A stretch of DNA of 13,420 nucleotides, from the NCBI GenBank assembly GCA_002316225.1, contig DCDC01000193.1, positions 1 to 13,420 on the forward strand, read 5' to 3'. Origin of the DNA: Firmicutes bacterium UBA1065. GTDB lineage: Bacteria > Bacillota > Clostridia > Tissierellales > Sedimentibacteraceae. Shown here in pieces: positions 13,233 through 13,420 of this stretch. A program made the position numbers and the translations under genes. Numbering within the stretch: position 1 is the first letter of the stretch; every line of letters begins with the position of its first letter. The notes beneath the pieces were generated by a model. That model was not told where the DNA came from and made no database searches. It saw only the letters and a program-made list of their open reading frames with translations.

Positions 13233-13420
13233 ATGAGCAACAGAAATTACGACATGATTACTGAAGATGTTAGAACAGACGGAGATAAAATAATAGAGTT
13301 AAAGAATTGTAACGAGCAATTTTTTATTTTGAAGGGCAGGAGAAAGAAATACCACATATTAACCTACGGCTGCCAGATGAATGAACATGACTCTGAAAAA
13401 ATAGGAGGCATGCTTGCTTC
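13233..13420 (+). CDS. miaB: tRNA-2-methylthio-N6-dimethylallyladenosine synthase MiaB (5' part; runs off the window)
   Basis: Only the first 62 codons are visible. After an N-terminal extension of about 40 residues comes KYHILTYGCQMNEHDSEKIGGML, the start of the MTTase domain of MiaB. C47 in TYGCQMN is the first of three cysteines that hold the auxiliary [4Fe-4S] cluster. MiaB adds a methylthio group to i6A37 of tRNAs that read UNN codons, using radical SAM chemistry; the radical SAM CxxxCxxC and TRAM domains would lie beyond the window. GGAG four bases before the ATG is a rather close ribosome binding site. A longer N-terminus than the E. coli protein is usual in Clostridia. The substrate of MiaB carries a dimethylallyl group that derives from DMAPP made by IspH, encoded at the other end of the window. 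Confidence 0.93.
   Translation, partial: MSNRNYDMITEDVRTDGDKIIELKNCNEQFFILKGRRKKYHILTYGCQMNEHDSEKIGGMLA

Overview
The window looks like chromosomal DNA of an anaerobic, low-GC Firmicute of the class Clostridia. The signs are an IspH enzyme fused to ribosomal-protein-S1 repeats (a fusion typical of Clostridia), strong AGGAGG-type ribosome binding sites, A-rich codon use, and a cluster of oxygen-sensitive 2-hydroxyacyl-CoA-dehydratase-type iron-sulfur proteins. All well-supported genes lie on the + strand. No rRNA, tRNA, CRISPR array, transposase or phage gene was seen. I cannot name the species.

Layout: (1) 1-2412, the 3' part of an ispH-S1 fusion gene (isoprenoid synthesis plus RNA-binding domains), followed by a hairpin. 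(2) 2471-5500, three tandem, translationally overlapping M42 metallo-aminopeptidase paralogues, ending in a long AT-rich hairpin. (3) 5592-8539, a tightly overlapped three-gene unit. It encodes two divergent paralogues related to the 2-hydroxyacyl-CoA dehydratase (HgdB)/DUF2229 group and one BadF/HgdC-type ATPase activase, and it ends in a strong terminator. This looks like an ATP-driven low-potential reductase or dehydratase of unknown substrate. (4) 8743-10243, a YbaK/ProX-type Ala-tRNA(Pro) editing protein and a DUF2935 helical protein, ending in a hairpin. (5) 10373-12878, yjbQ with a near-consensus promoter, then two nearly identical long palindromes exactly 64 bp apart, then a YgjP-type zinc metallopeptidase and a YbdG-type mechanosensitive channel. 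(6) 12879-13232, an intergenic stretch with what looks like a decayed reverse-strand gene, a GC-rich palindromic patch and a strong promoter, leading into the 5' end of miaB.

How the genes may work together: much of the region concerns amino-acid and peptide use and translation quality (aminopeptidases, tRNA editing, tRNA modification by MiaB, an S1-like protein). The activase cluster and IspH are iron-sulfur enzymes that need low-potential electrons. This would fit a peptide-fermenting anaerobe, but that is an inference. The points most worth a second look are the activase/HgdB-like cluster, the twin palindromes before the YgjP gene, and the three-paralogue M42 operon.
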